Origin: Streptococcus orisratti DSM 15617
GTDB taxonomy: Bacteria; Bacillota; Bacilli; Lactobacillales; Streptococcaceae
Assembly (NCBI RefSeq): GCF_000380105.1
Contig: NZ_KB904482.1
Coordinates: 178-64,177, forward strand
Direction of reading: 5' to 3'
Length of the DNA stretch: 64,000 bases
This document shows, one piece after another, positions 26,589 to 38,473 of the stretch; position 1 is the first letter of the stretch; the number at the start of each line of letters is the position of its first letter. The translations under genes and the position numbers were made by a program. A model generated the notes under the pieces. That model made no database searches. It saw only the letters and a program-made list of their open reading frames with translations, and had not been told where the DNA came from.

Positions 26589-27380
26589 ATGGCTTTTTTT
26601 AAAATTGAGTACAATTCTAAAGTTTTAGGCATGGAAAGACAGGTGAATGTTATCTATCCTGATGCTTCTGAACTAACTGCGGCTGAAGTAGATGATAATG
26701 ATATTCCAGTCTTGTATTTGTTGCATGGAATGGGAGGTAATGAAAATTCTTGGCAAAAACGCACCAATATTGAACGCCTGCTGCGGCACACTAACCTAAT
26801 CGTGGTCATGCCATCTACAGATTTGGGGTGGTACACTAATACCGCATCAGGACTACCTTATTATGATGCCATCGCAATAGAACTACCGAGGGTTCTCAAG
26901 CGTTTCTTTCCCAATATGACCAATAAGCGTGAAAAGACTTTCATTGCTGGACTTTCAATGGGAGGTTATGGGGCTTATAAAATCGCTTTAAGCACAGACA
27001 AGTTTTCTCATGCCGCTTCTTTTTCGGGAGCATTAGCCATGGGGATGGATGGGCAAGATCCAGCGGCAGTCGTTGGTGAAAGTGTTGCTTATTGGCAAGG
27101 TGTTTTTGGTGACTTATCTAAAAATGTTGCGCGTCAGCACGCCTTATCCACCCTTGCGGAATCTTCAGATAAGAAAACAAAATTTTACGCTTGGTGTGGC
27201 TATGAAGATTTTCTTTATCAGGCCAACGAATTTGCCATCAAGGAATTAAAGGCTTTAGGTCTGGACATTACTTATTGTAATGATCGTGGTAAACATGAAT
27301 GGTACTATTGGAATCAGCAGTTGGAATCTTTACTGGAGTGGCTTCCTATTAACTATGTTAAGGAGGAACGCCTGTCCTAA
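26589..27380 (+). CDS. estA: Serine esterase, EstA (tributyrin esterase) family
   Basis: A 263-residue alpha/beta hydrolase of the esterase D type. The nucleophile elbow [10 protein letters not shown] holds Ser123; [14 protein letters not shown] supplies the oxyanion region; the C-terminal KHEWYYW carries the catalytic histidine. Homologues in lactic streptococci act on short acyl esters, and pneumococcal EstA deacetylates sialic acids. Start 26589 follows GGAGG. No signal peptide, so cytoplasmic or leaderless. Confidence 0.85.
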   Translation: MAFFKIEYNSKVLGMERQVNVIYPDASELTAAEVDDNDIPVLYLLHGMGGNENSWQKRTNIERLLRHTNLIVVMPSTDLGWYTNTASGLPYYDAIAIELPRVLKRFFPNMTNKREKTFIAGLSMGGYGAYKIALSTDKFSHAASFSGALAMGMDGQDPAAVVGESVAYWQGVFGDLSKNVARQHALSTLAESSDKKTKFYAWCGYEDFLYQANEFAIKELKALGLDITYCNDRGKHEWYYWNQQLESLLEWLPINYVKEERLS

Positions 27381-27401
27381 ATAGCAAGCCAATATTTTGA
27401 T

Positions 27402-27482
27402 TGATACTCAATGAAAATCAAAATCAGACTAGGCGATGCAGATAGAACTGAACTTCATCAAATCAAGTCAACGATGTCTGAG
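27402..27482. repeat. Partial copy of the TACTCAATGAAAATCAAA repeat
   Basis: Begins TACTCAATGAAAATCAAAAT, like the end of core copies A and B, then diverges (AGACTAGGCGATGCAGATAGAACTGAACTTCATCAAATCAAG), still recognisably related to the core. The far end is missing. Confidence 0.6.
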
Positions 27483-27509
27483 CGGTTTTTCATTTCTTTT
27501 GACTAATAA

Positions 27510-27557
27510 AAAACACTTGGAACGGCTAGGGCTAGCTAGCATGTTTCCAAGTGTTTG
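27510..27557 (+). terminator. Terminator after estA
   Basis: AAACACTTGGAA (27511-27522) pairs with TTCCAAGTGTTT (27545-27556) around a GGCTAGGGCTAGCTAGC loop that can itself pair. The A-run on the left also allows leftward stopping. Confidence 0.7.
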
Positions 27558-27633
27558 ATGCTCTATTTTCTTGGTTTTGACAGACTATCAACAGATTGTA
27601 TGTTAATGATTAAGTTTCTGAGTATCTTTTGAT

Positions 27634-27662
27634 TTGCTGAGAATTTTACTTTTTTGTATAAT
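27634..27662 (+). promoter_or_regulatory. Promoter placed for a leaderless transcript
   Basis: TTGCTG (27634-27639), a 17-base spacer and TATAAT (27657-27662). The expected start, seven bases downstream, is 27669, the A of the ATG of the next gene. Confidence 0.55.
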
Positions 27663-27668
27663 GACACT

Positions 27669-27863
27669 ATGAGTATTTTACAATTTTTAGTGATGGCCGT
27701 TGTCTGTGCCTTTGAAACTTATTTTTTTAATGAAGCTGTCTTTAATGGTGATTATTTATTAGCTATCTTGTGGGGAATCTTTTTGGTGCGTGACTTGCAA
27801 CGTGTTTACCGTGTGACAAAGTTTACCAAATCACTTTTAGCTGCTACCAAGAAGAAAGACTAA
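27669..27863 (+). CDS. DUF3272 family small membrane protein
   Basis: A 64-residue protein, MSILQFLVMAVVCAFETYFF..., with two hydrophobic segments (3-19 and 27-41) and a basic tail. It resembles streptococcal DUF3272, function unknown. The ATG is seven bases after a TATAAT and has no ribosome site, so the mRNA may be leaderless. Its last 20 bases overlap the 3' end of birA on the other strand. Confidence 0.65.
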   Translation: MSILQFLVMAVVCAFETYFFNEAVFNGDYLLAILWGIFLVRDLQRVYRVTKFTKSLLAATKKKD

Positions 27864-28779
27864 TTTCACCACTTTTTAGTGTCTGCTTGCTACCATCTGG
27901 GAGACTAACAATTAGATGTCCCTTATTGGTGATATCTTCCACGAAAGCTGATTTTATCTGCTCATTTTCAATAAAGGTCACTTGCTTATCTAGGACAAGT
28001 GATTTTTCTTTGTAAACTTTGACTAAGTCATGTTCTGGGATAGTAAAAAACAACTGCCAGATTTCAGTAATAAGCTGATTGCGACTAATACTAGGTTGTT
28101 CTTTGAAAAGACTAGTTGCCTTGTTCTGCAATTCTTCAGGGAAGGATGTGATATTAACATTGATACCGACGCCGATGATGATATCTGTCACCAAACCTGT
28201 TTCGACAGAGGAGATGGCTTCAGTTAAGATACCGGCAACCTTTTTGCCATCAAGGTAAATGTCATTAACCCATTTGATATCTGTCTCGATACCAGTCAGG
28301 CGTGAAACGGCCTTAACGATACTGGAGGCAACCATGAGTGTATAAGGTGGAACTTGGTCAAAAGGGCAGTTTGGACTTAGATGGAGAGACATATAAATAC
28401 CTCCTTGATTAGAAGTATAAAAATCTCTCCCAAACCGCCCTTTAGCTTTTTTCTGATCGGTGGCTAGATAGAGGTGGGGGGCTGGATAAGCTTTTTGGAT
28501 ACCCAATTTGGCATCAATTTGAGTTGATTCACTTTTTTCATTGAGACTGACAGTGATGCCAAGTTTGCTACCAATCTCCTCTGGAAGCAGTAAATCACCG
28601 GACAAAATTTTGTAGCCACGATTTTTAATGGATTCAATGTTAATTCCCTTGCTTTCAAGGGTCTGGATGGCCTTCCAAATAGCAGTTCTGGATACTTGAA
28701 ATTGTTGCGCTAATTTTTCGCCACTGCAAAAATCGTCCTGTTGGCTGAGGTAATCATAGAGTTTTTCATAGGTTTTCAT
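27844..28779 (-). CDS. birA: Biotin-protein ligase / biotin operon repressor
   Basis: A 311-residue bifunctional BirA. An N-terminal winged helix (about 1-62, SRTAIWKAIQTLESKGI) marks the regulatory class. The catalytic domain has KGRFGRDFYTSNQGGIYMSL (biotinyl-AMP loop) and DIKWVNDIYLDGKKVAGILTE. A C-terminal SH3-like domain begins near 265. It charges carboxylase biotin domains and may repress biotin uptake genes, none of which are in the window. Confidence 0.9.
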   Translation of the reverse strand: MKTYEKLYDYLSQQDDFCSGEKLAQQFQVSRTAIWKAIQTLESKGINIESIKNRGYKILSGDLLLPEEIGSKLGITVSLNEKSESTQIDAKLGIQKAYPAPHLYLATDQKKAKGRFGRDFYTSNQGGIYMSLHLSPNCPFDQVPPYTLMVASSIVKAVSRLTGIETDIKWVNDIYLDGKKVAGILTEAISSVETGLVTDIIIGVGINVNITSFPEELQNKATSLFKEQPSISRNQLITEIWQLFFTIPEHDLVKVYKEKSLVLDKQVTFIENEQIKSAFVEDITNKGHLIVSLPDGSKQTLKSGEISLSSW

Positions 28780-28898
28780 AAGATTAGTATAGCATAAAAG
28801 TAGATAATTTCTTTTAAAAAAGGTGATAAGGAAATTTTGTTAGTGCGATTATAAAAAAATATCACCAAGCTGATGGAAAACGTGGTATAATGATTGAG

Positions 28899-29293
28899 TT
28901 ATTAAGTCCCGATAAGACAATCTGGCTTCTTACTATCTTGGTAGCTTTTGTTAGCTAACCTTGGGACACTTCAGTTTTACCTGTGGTTTTGCTACCTTGG
29001 CTGAGAAGATATTCGCTGTTTCATCTTCTGAACGGAAGATAGTGGTTAGGTTGGTACTTTGTAACTCACTGGAAAACCTGTTCAATTGGACTAATAGAAC
29101 TTTAATACTCTTTGAAAATCTAAACGATAGACCAAGTTTAACCTTGATTCACGGTTGTTTAAGTCGGTATTTCGTCTGATTTTCTTCAAGTATAAGATAT
29201 TAGTTTAGTTGTTAGGGTATTTCATGGAAATCACTTTCCAACTTTTTAGTGCAGTGGTGTGCTAAAAATAATCTTTAATGAAAATGGGGGGAC
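28899..29293 (+). promoter_or_regulatory. SMK-box (SAM-III) riboswitch with a long insertion
   Basis: 5' core TTATTAAGTCCCGATAAG (28899-28916) and 3' core CTTTAATGAAAATGGGGGG (29273-29291) match the SMK arrangement. The P1 helix TTATTAAG pairs with CTTTAATGA allowing one bulge. Anti-Shine-Dalgarno GTCCC (28906-28910) pairs with the GGGAC of the ribosome site GGGGGGAC (29286-29293). SAM binding would hide the ribosome site and stop metK translation. The 360-base spacer is much longer than in the Enterococcus form. Conserved core visible by eye; not tested with a covariance model. Confidence 0.7.
29106..29202. repeat. Repeat element inside the metK leader
   Basis: Begins AATACTCTTTGAAAATCTAAA and ends GATTTTCTTCAAGTAT, imperfect inverted ends of the same GAAAATC-type repeat family as the cores at 6511 and 16615. 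It sits between the two halves of the SMK box. Confidence 0.5.
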
Positions 29294-29299
29294 ATTTTT

Positions 29300-30490
29300 A
29301 TGTCAGAACGTAAACTTTTCACGTCTGAATCTGTATCTGAGGGGCACCCAGATAAGATTGCAGACCAAATTTCCGATGCGATTTTAGATGCGGTTTTAAG
29401 TCAAGATCCAGACGCACACGTTGCTGCTGAGACAGCAGTCTATACTGGGACAGTTCATGTCTTTGGTGAAATTTCCACAACGGCCTATGTTGATATTAAT
29501 CGTGTGGTTCGTGATACAATTGCTGAGATTGGTTATACTAATGCTGATTATGGCTTTTCAGCTGAGTCAGTTGGTGTGCATCCTTCGCTTGTTGAGCAGT
29601 CTCCAGACATTGCTCAAGGAGTTAATGAAGCGTTGGAGGTCCGTGGTGCTAGTGATCAGGATCCGCTTGATTTAATTGGTGCGGGTGACCAAGGACTCAT
29701 GTTTGGCTTTGCGGTTGATGAAACGCCAGAACTCATGCCACTACCAATTTCATTGTCTCATAAATTGGTCAAAAAATTGGCAGATCTTCGCAAATCGGGT
29801 GAGATTGCTTATCTGAGACCAGATGCCAAGTCGCAGGTCACGGTTGAATACGATGAAAATGATAGACCTGTTCGTGTGGATACGGTTGTTATTTCTACCC
29901 AACACGATCCAGACGTTAGTAATGACCAAATCCATGATGATGTCATCGAGAAGGTGATTAAGGCGGTTATTCCAGCAACATACTTGGATGATAAGACCAA
30001 ATTCTTTATCAATCCAACGGGGCGTTTCGTGATTGGCGGTCCTCAAGGAGATTCTGGTTTAACAGGACGTAAGATTATTGTGGACACTTATGGTGGTTAC
30101 GCTCGCCACGGTGGTGGTGCTTTTTCTGGTAAGGATGCGACCAAGGTTGACCGTTCAGCCTCCTATGCAGCTCGCTATATTGCTAAAAATATCGTAGCAG
30201 CAGGTCTAGCCAGCAAGGCGGAGGTGCAGTTAGCCTATGCCATCGGCGTAGCTCATCCTGTTTCAGTCCGTGTGGATACTTTTGGAACAAATGTTATCGC
30301 TGAAAGCACGATCGAGGCAGCAGTTCGTCACATTTTTGATCTACGTCCGGCAGGCATTATCAAGATGCTTGACCTTAAACGTCCAATTTATCGTCAAACA
30401 GCGGCCTATGGACATATGGGTCGGACCGATATTGATCTACCTTGGGAAAAATTAGACAAGGTAGAAGCTTTAAAAGCAGCTGTCAAATAA
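29300..30490 (+). CDS. metK: S-adenosylmethionine synthetase
   Basis: A 396-residue enzyme making SAM from methionine and ATP. Motifs: [24 protein letters not shown] at the N-terminus, [12 protein letters not shown], and [17 protein letters not shown] (P-loop-like region). The GGGGGGAC ribosome site is unusual and is explained by the SAM-responsive leader. Monocistronic, with a terminator behind. Confidence 0.96.
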   Translation: MSERKLFTSESVSEGHPDKIADQISDAILDAVLSQDPDAHVAAETAVYTGTVHVFGEISTTAYVDINRVVRDTIAEIGYTNADYGFSAESVGVHPSLVEQSPDIAQGVNEALEVRGASDQDPLDLIGAGDQGLMFGFAVDETPELMPLPISLSHKLVKKLADLRKSGEIAYLRPDAKSQVTVEYDENDRPVRVDTVVISTQHDPDVSNDQIHDDVIEKVIKAVIPATYLDDKTKFFINPTGRFVIGGPQGDSGLTGRKIIVDTYGGYARHGGGAFSGKDATKVDRSASYAARYIAKNIVAAGLASKAEVQLAYAIGVAHPVSVRVDTFGTNVIAESTIEAAVRHIFDLRPAGIIKMLDLKRPIYRQTAAYGHMGRTDIDLPWEKLDKVEALKAAVK

Positions 30491-30496
30491 TACATA

Positions 30497-30538
30497 CAGA
30501 ACATCGCCACATCCTTTGATGGGACGGTGTTTTTTGCA
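30497..30538 (+). terminator. metK terminator
   Basis: AACATCGCCACATC pairs with GATGGGACGGTGTT (about 30501-30533, imperfect), followed by TTTTTTG. Confidence 0.65.
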
Positions 30539-30747
30539 GTGATAAAACTAGTAAGAATCCCATAATCTTTGTTCAAAAAATCTGGGGCAAGCCCATCTGA
30601 TTTTTGTTATACTGTTTATGAGAGGTGAAGAAAGGAATCGATCCCTAAAGGAAAGCAAGGAATTTAGATAACTCGCCGTTGAAATCAGGATTTCGCGTCG
30701 CGTTCCTAAAATTACTTTCACTTTCACATCGGTACTGGTATTTGAAA

Positions 30748-31581
30748 ATGATGCATCACTTTAACCAAACCATGAAATATTTGGAGACTATCTTGGATTC
30801 GGAAATTGATCCCAAGAAAGTCCATCAACTGTCGGGCTATCCTTATGCTATGTTCAGCAGGCTTTTCTCCATTTTGGCAGATATGACCTTGGCAGAATAC
30901 CTAAGAAATCGCAGGCTTTCGCAAGCTGTTCATGATTTGACCCAAACATCTGCCAAGATAATCGAGATTGCTTTCAAATACGGCTATGATTCGGCTGATG
31001 CCTTTAGTGCGGCCTTCAAAAAATTTCATGGGGTGACACCTTCTCAGGTTAGGGGCGGAAGTGCCTATAAAGTGTTCCCGCCCCTGCAACTCTCTTTGAA
31101 AATCACAGGAGGAAAAAATATGGATATCAAAATTGAACAAAAACCAGCCTTTGCTGTAGCTGGTGTCTTGCTAGAAGCTATTGATAATAGTCTCTGTCCC
31201 TCTGCTTGGGATCAGCTTTATAAAAATCAGTCTTTTGAAAGTCTTGAAGCGCTTGGAAATGGTCAGTCTTATGGTGTCTGCACAGATGTCAAAGAAGGGG
31301 GAATTATCAACTACATGGCTGGCTATGATGTGACCGATCAGAGAAAAGCCAAAGCATTGGGTCTGACTATCATGGAAATTGAGGCAGCAGAATATGCTGT
31401 TATTCCAGTTAAAGGTCCAATCCCAGGCTCCATTCATCGAGCTTGGAAGTATGTCTTGGAAGTTTTCTTTCCTGAAACGGGTTATCGTCATTCCGGAACT
31501 CCGGACTTTGAAGTCTATGCAGAAGGAGATATGTATAGCCCTGACTACGAAATGGAACTCTGGATTCCGATTAGTAAATAA
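30748..31581 (+). CDS. AraC family regulator with GyrI-like effector domain
   Basis: An N-terminal AraC double helix-turn-helix (FNQTMKYLETILDSEIDPKKVHQLSGYPYAMFSRLFS, then ADAFSAAFKKFHGVTPSQVR, about 1-105) is followed by a linker and a GyrI-like small-molecule domain (about 128-277, AVIPVKGPIPGSIHRAWKYV and YEMELWIPI). Such proteins sense drugs or metabolites; the target is unknown. The start is uncertain: the frame extends to a TTG at 30679, but no good ribosome site is seen for either. ATG ATG at 30748-30753 begins the recognisable domain. Confidence 0.75.
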   Translation: MMHHFNQTMKYLETILDSEIDPKKVHQLSGYPYAMFSRLFSILADMTLAEYLRNRRLSQAVHDLTQTSAKIIEIAFKYGYDSADAFSAAFKKFHGVTPSQVRGGSAYKVFPPLQLSLKITGGKNMDIKIEQKPAFAVAGVLLEAIDNSLCPSAWDQLYKNQSFESLEALGNGQSYGVCTDVKEGGIINYMAGYDVTDQRKAKALGLTIMEIEAAEYAVIPVKGPIPGSIHRAWKYVLEVFFPETGYRHSGTPDFEVYAEGDMYSPDYEMELWIPISK

Positions 31582-31620
31582 CAAATGATGTAAAGTTTAT
31601 TTACGATATTTCTTACTCTA

Positions 31621-31675
31621 AACAGTCAATTGGACTGTTTGAGACATTTGGGCTCCATTTTTGGAGCTTTTTTGG
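31621..31675 (+). terminator. Terminator after the AraC regulator
   Basis: Two hairpins: AACAGTC/GGACTGTT (31621-31639) and GCTCCA/TGGAGC (31652-31667). The second is followed by six T. Confidence 0.8.
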
Positions 31676-31766
31676 GTCTGACTACCTTTTTAAGATTACT
31701 ATATGATGAATATTTATTTTCAATTATATAAAATTTTATTTTTTCTGTTATATTTTAGGATATCTG

Positions 31767-31798
31767 TGCTATAATATAACAGGATGCAACCGATTGCG
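31767..31798 (+). promoter_or_regulatory. Amylase promoter with overlapping LacI-type (MalR or CcpA) operator
   Basis: TGCTATAAT (31767-31775) is an extended -10. ATGCAACCGATTGCG (31784-31798) starts at about +2. It resembles cre and MalR sites (A-A-x-C-G centre, near-palindrome GCAACCGATTGC). Confidence 0.6.
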
Positions 31799-31900
31799 AA
31801 AAATATTTTTGGAGAAGGAGGATGAAGGGTATAAGTTTAAATGTGATAAATGAAAGGAAGATATAGCCAAAATTATTTGGTGTTTTATTTTACATAATCA

Positions 31901-31915
31901 AGAAAGCGGTTGCAT
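31901..31915 (-). promoter_or_regulatory. Second LacI-type operator / cre in the amylase leader
   Basis: On the reverse strand ATGCAACCGCTTTCT, which fits the cre consensus WTGNAANCGNWNNCW at every position. It shares ATGCAACCG with the first site but is in the opposite orientation, 117 bases downstream. Confidence 0.6.
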
Positions 31916-31920
31916 TATAA

Positions 31921-34737
<2,817 letters not shown>

Positions 34738-34794
34738 GACTGCTATTGGAAAAGTCTAAGATGAATCAAATAAACATCTGTAGAAGAAAGTTAA

Positions 34795-34887
34795 AACTCA
34801 AAGAAAATCAAAGCACAATAACTGCAACCAGTGCTGATATTAGCAAGGCGAAGCCAACAATAACATTTTGATTTTCAAAAAGCATAA
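34795..34887. repeat. Divergent GAAAATCAAA-type repeat
   Basis: Starts AACTCAAAGAAAATCAAAGC and ends ATTTTGATTTTCAAAAAGCATAACT, with an AAGGCGAAGCC core like the GAAGCCGACG stretch of the 102-bp core. A degraded family member between two genes. Confidence 0.5.
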
Positions 34888-34888
34888 C

Positions 34889-34932
34889 TAAAAAGTCCTC
34901 ACTAAGAATAAAAATTAGCGAGGACTTTTTGT
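34889..34932. terminator. Bidirectional terminator between amylase and the reverse esterase
   Basis: AAAAGTCCTC-A-CTAA (34891-34905) pairs with TTAG-C-GAGGACTTTT (34915-34929). T run on the right, A run on the left. Confidence 0.8.
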
Positions 34933-34997
34933 CTTACTTTGATAGTTTTCTTTTTATTAATTCCTTATTTTCAGATTATTCGATGACTTAAATTAGG

Positions 34998-35837
34998 CTA
35001 TTTTTGATTTTCATCTAGTACAAACTGCAGAAATTCAACAAAATGGTCTGCCCAATATTTTTCATGATGGATTTCATTGGCCATGATGAGCAATTTAATA
35101 CTATTCATAGGAAGTCCAGTTTTGAGCAATGATTGGTAATAGTGTAAGGTACAATCAATGTAGGCTTGATTCATGTTAGGAGCAAATTGTTCATCCGCTT
35201 CATCACCTTCCTTGGTGCCGACTTGGATAAAGACTTTACTGTCATTGTTAAGAGGGTGACTGTCGCAAAAGCGCAAAAAATCACGCTCACTAAACCAAGA
35301 TGCTAACGAAAAGACACCTAGATTTCCAAAAATGTCAGGGTAGGCCGCTCCCATATAAGCGGTGATAACCCCTCCCATAGATGAACCTGCAAGAATAGTA
35401 TTCTTGCGATCTGGTTTAGTTCGATAGGTTTCATCGATAAAAGGTTTAACCGTATGAACAACCCAGTCACCATAAACCATACCATCGCCACCAACACTTG
35501 CTGTTTCAGGAGTTGACCCTACATCAGTCATCCACGGAGCATATTCATTGAGACGATTATCCTCAGCGTTATCAATGCCAACAACGATAATTTTTGGAAA
35601 TTCTTTATGGTTTTTAAGGGTAGGAATAATCTTCCAAGAATAGCCAGAAAAAGACTCTTTACTGTAGAAAATATTTTGACCATCGTGCATGTAAAGCACA
35701 GGATAGCTAGCCCACTCTTCCTTATCATAATCTTTTGGAAGTAGCACGCGAATACGGCGTTCTTCATTGTAATAAGGAACTGTCAGGTAATGTTCCTTCA
35801 TCTCAAGATAGTAGTTATTGAGTTTTGTTTTTCTCAT
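34998..35837 (-). CDS. Alpha/beta-hydrolase esterase (esterase D/Fes-like family)
   Basis: A 279-residue hydrolase with YPVLYMHDGQNIF (oxyanion region), the nucleophile elbow AGSSMGGVITAYMGA, and HHEKYW near the C-terminus for the catalytic histidine. No signal peptide. The family covers acyl esterases and siderophore esterases; the substrate here is not determinable. Leftward and monocistronic. Confidence 0.75.
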   Translation of the reverse strand: MRKTKLNNYYLEMKEHYLTVPYYNEERRIRVLLPKDYDKEEWASYPVLYMHDGQNIFYSKESFSGYSWKIIPTLKNHKEFPKIIVVGIDNAEDNRLNEYAPWMTDVGSTPETASVGGDGMVYGDWVVHTVKPFIDETYRTKPDRKNTILAGSSMGGVITAYMGAAYPDIFGNLGVFSLASWFSERDFLRFCDSHPLNNDSKVFIQVGTKEGDEADEQFAPNMNQAYIDCTLHYYQSLLKTGLPMNSIKLLIMANEIHHEKYWADHFVEFLQFVLDENQK

Positions 35838-35962
35838 AAGCGCTCCTAAAGGGTAGTTGCCTTTATTATATCACAATGCAAATGATTTTTTAGAATTTTC
35901 AGTTCATTTTTGAAAAATAGCTGCCCTCGTTAGCAAATACATTAAGAAAACGACTGGGAATG

Positions 35963-35971
35963 TGATATAAT
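35963..35971 (+). promoter_or_regulatory. dinG promoter, extended -10 close to the start codon
   Basis: TGATATAAT (35963-35971) is an extended -10. Transcription would start near 35978, three bases before ATG ATG at 35981. Confidence 0.5.
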
Positions 35972-35980
35972 TTAGATGTT

Positions 35981-38443
35981 ATGATGGAAAACACACCACG
36001 AAAATATGCTATTGTTGATTTGGAGGCGACGGGTGCCCATGCTTCGGCAAGTATTATTCAAATCGGAATAGTTATCATTCAAGATAATCAGATTGTCCAT
36101 ACTTATCAGACAGATATCAACCCACATCAGAAATTGTCTGAGCATATCATTCATCTCACAGGAATAACAGATGCCCAGCTAGGTAAAGCTCCAGAGTTTT
36201 CTCAAGTAGCCAAAGACATTTATGAGCTGATTGCAGACTGCACCTTTGTGGCACACAATGTCAAATTTGATGCAAATTTGTTGGCAGAGCAGCTTTTTCT
36301 TGAAGGCTTTGAGTTAAGAACGCCTCGTGTGGATACGGTGGAATTGGCTCAGGTTTTTTATCCGACTTTTGAAAAGTACTCTCTAACAGATTTGTCTAAA
36401 CTGCTTGATTTGGAGCTTTCTGATGCTCATACAGCTATTGCAGATGCCATGGCAACCGCTCAGCTATTTTTAAAATTAAAGAAAAAAATAGCAAGCCTGC
36501 CTAAAGAAACCTTAGAAAAAATTTTGTCTTTAGCTGACAATCTTTTATTTGAGACACGTCTAGTAATTGAAGAGGGCTTTGAAGAGGCTCAATTATTGTC
36601 AAATCAAACCCATCATCTAGTCGGTGGTTTAGTATTGAAACAAGAGGAAGAACAGGCTTTTGAACGGCACTTATCAAACCATTTTGAAGTCAATATGGGA
36701 CTGCTGGGACTGGATGCTAGAGAAAAACAGATTGTTTTTGCAGAGATGGTTGAGAAGTCTTTTGAACAATCTCTACCAACTTTTCTGGAAGCTCAAGCAG
36801 GTCTCGGAAAAACCTACGGCTATCTTTTGCCTCTCTTGAAACAAGCTCACAATGAGCAAGTCATTGTTTCTGTGCCTACCAAGGTTCTTCAAGATCAAAT
36901 TTCATCAAATGAAATGAAGAAAATCAGAGAGGTTTTTCAAATTTCTTGCCACAGTCTCAAAGGTCCTCGAAATTATATTAAATTAGATTCTTTTTATGAT
37001 AATTTGGCATCAGAAGGAGATAATCATCTGGTCAACCGATATAAAATGCAGATTCTAGTCTGGCTGACGGAAACAGATACGGGTGACCTGGATGAAATCA
37101 AGCAAAAACAGCGCTTTGAAGCCTATTTTGATCGGATTAAACATGATGGAAAATTGAGTAAAAAATCACTTTTTTATGATGTTGATTTTTGGCAACGTTC
37201 TTATGAAAAGGCGCGACATAGTCGCCTCTTGCTGACTAATCACGCTTATTTTTTGGAACGTGTTCAAGATGATAAAGCATTTGCTCAAGGGAAAATTCTT
37301 GTCTTTGACGAGGCACAGAGATTATTTTTGAATTTAGAAAATTTCTCACGCAAACAGGTCAATCTGACGCAAATTTTGTCAAAATTGGAAAAACAACTAG
37401 TAGAAACGCACTCTTTGCTAGAACAGAGATTATTAGAAAGTTTAAGTTTTGACTTGTCGCAAGCTATCCTATCCTTTCACCGTAATCAGAAGTTTCAATT
37501 GTCAGATAAGCAGATAGCATCAATTAAACAAGCGTTGTCTGAACTTACTCTACCAGAGTTAGCCGAATTACAAGATTGTTTTCAAGATTATTTTAGCGAC
37601 TTTTGGCTAGAAAGCCGATTTGAAAATGAAAAACGCACCGTCTATCTGAATGCTGCCAGTCAGGCTTTTCTAAATTTCAAAGACTTTCTTCCAGAGACGC
37701 GCAAAACTTATCTGATTTCAGCAACACTCCAAATCAGCCCACGAGTAAGCGTGGCAGAGTTGCTAGGTTTTGAGAATTATGAGTTTCTTAGCATTCCTAA
37801 AGAAAAAAATCCAGATCAAAAAATCTGGATTGACGATACCATGCCAAGCATAGATGAAGTGGCAGAAGAAGAATATGCCAGAGAAATCGTCAATCGCCTG
37901 CTTACTATGAGAGAGATTGGCCAGCCTATTTTGGTACTTTTTAATGCAAAAAAAATGATGTTACAAGTATCAGAGATATTAGATGGTAAAGAAATACGCC
38001 ATTTAACTCAGGAAAAAAATGGCTCTGCTTATAATGTTAAACGACGATTTGACCGTGGAGAAACTTCTATATTGCTTGGTACAGGCTCATTTTGGGAAGG
38101 TGTAGATTTTGTACATGCAGACAAAATAATAGAAGTGATTGTTCGCTTGCCCTTTGATAATCCAGGGGATATGTTTATGAAAAAAATGAGTGATCACTTA
38201 CTTGCCCAATGCAAAAGCCCTTTCTACGACTACTCTCTACCATTAGCTATTCTCAGAATCAAGCAGGCTGTCGGTCGAACCATGCGTAGAAAAGGTCAGA
38301 AGTCAGCAGTATTGATTTTAGATAAACGCATTTTTACCAAGACGTATGGACAAATCATTCACAAGGCTTTAAATGAAGAATTTTACTTGTCTAATCAAAA
38401 AAGTCAGAACTGCATGCTTGAAATAGCAAATTTTTTGGTATAA
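35981..38443 (+). CDS. dinG: DinG-type helicase with N-terminal DnaQ-like exonuclease
   Basis: An 820-residue protein. The exonuclease domain (1-170) has DLEATGAHASASIIQIG, AHNVKFDANLL and HTAIADAMAT. The XPD/DinG-like helicase has Walker A EAQAGLGKTYGYL (about 265-277), a FDEAQRL box II and C-terminal GSFWEGVDF and QAVGRTMRR. The four-cysteine iron-sulphur motif of E. coli DinG is not evident, as in Bacillus DinG, which works mainly as a nuclease. It heads the conserved dinG-ypmB-aspB-asnS block. No ribosome site is visible before the start. Confidence 0.9.
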   Translation: MMENTPRKYAIVDLEATGAHASASIIQIGIVIIQDNQIVHTYQTDINPHQKLSEHIIHLTGITDAQLGKAPEFSQVAKDIYELIADCTFVAHNVKFDANLLAEQLFLEGFELRTPRVDTVELAQVFYPTFEKYSLTDLSKLLDLELSDAHTAIADAMATAQLFLKLKKKIASLPKETLEKILSLADNLLFETRLVIEEGFEEAQLLSNQTHHLVGGLVLKQEEEQAFERHLSNHFEVNMGLLGLDAREKQIVFAEMVEKSFEQSLPTFLEAQAGLGKTYGYLLPLLKQAHNEQVIVSVPTKVLQDQISSNEMKKIREVFQISCHSLKGPRNYIKLDSFYDNLASEGDNHLVNRYKMQILVWLTETDTGDLDEIKQKQRFEAYFDRIKHDGKLSKKSLFYDVDFWQRSYEKARHSRLLLTNHAYFLERVQDDKAFAQGKILVFDEAQRLFLNLENFSRKQVNLTQILSKLEKQLVETHSLLEQRLLESLSFDLSQAILSFHRNQKFQLSDKQIASIKQALSELTLPELAELQDCFQDYFSDFWLESRFENEKRTVYLNAASQAFLNFKDFLPETRKTYLISATLQISPRVSVAELLGFENYEFLSIPKEKNPDQKIWIDDTMPSIDEVAEEEYAREIVNRLLTMREIGQPILVLFNAKKMMLQVSEILDGKEIRHLTQEKNGSAYNVKRRFDRGETSILLGTGSFWEGVDFVHADKIIEVIVRLPFDNPGDMFMKKMSDHLLAQCKSPFYDYSLPLAILRIKQAVGRTMRRKGQKSAVLILDKRIFTKTYGQIIHKALNEEFYLSNQKSQNCMLEIANFLV

Positions 38444-38473
38444 TGGTATAGATAATGTTTAGAGGAGTGCTCA

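Larger units (their letters stand above)
28780..29299. other. birA-metK divergent gap with promoter and long leader
   Basis: About 520 bases. Contains the metK -10 (TATAAT, 28886-28891), the SMK-type leader (28899-29293) and a repeat element inside it. No protein gene is supported. Confidence 0.6.
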
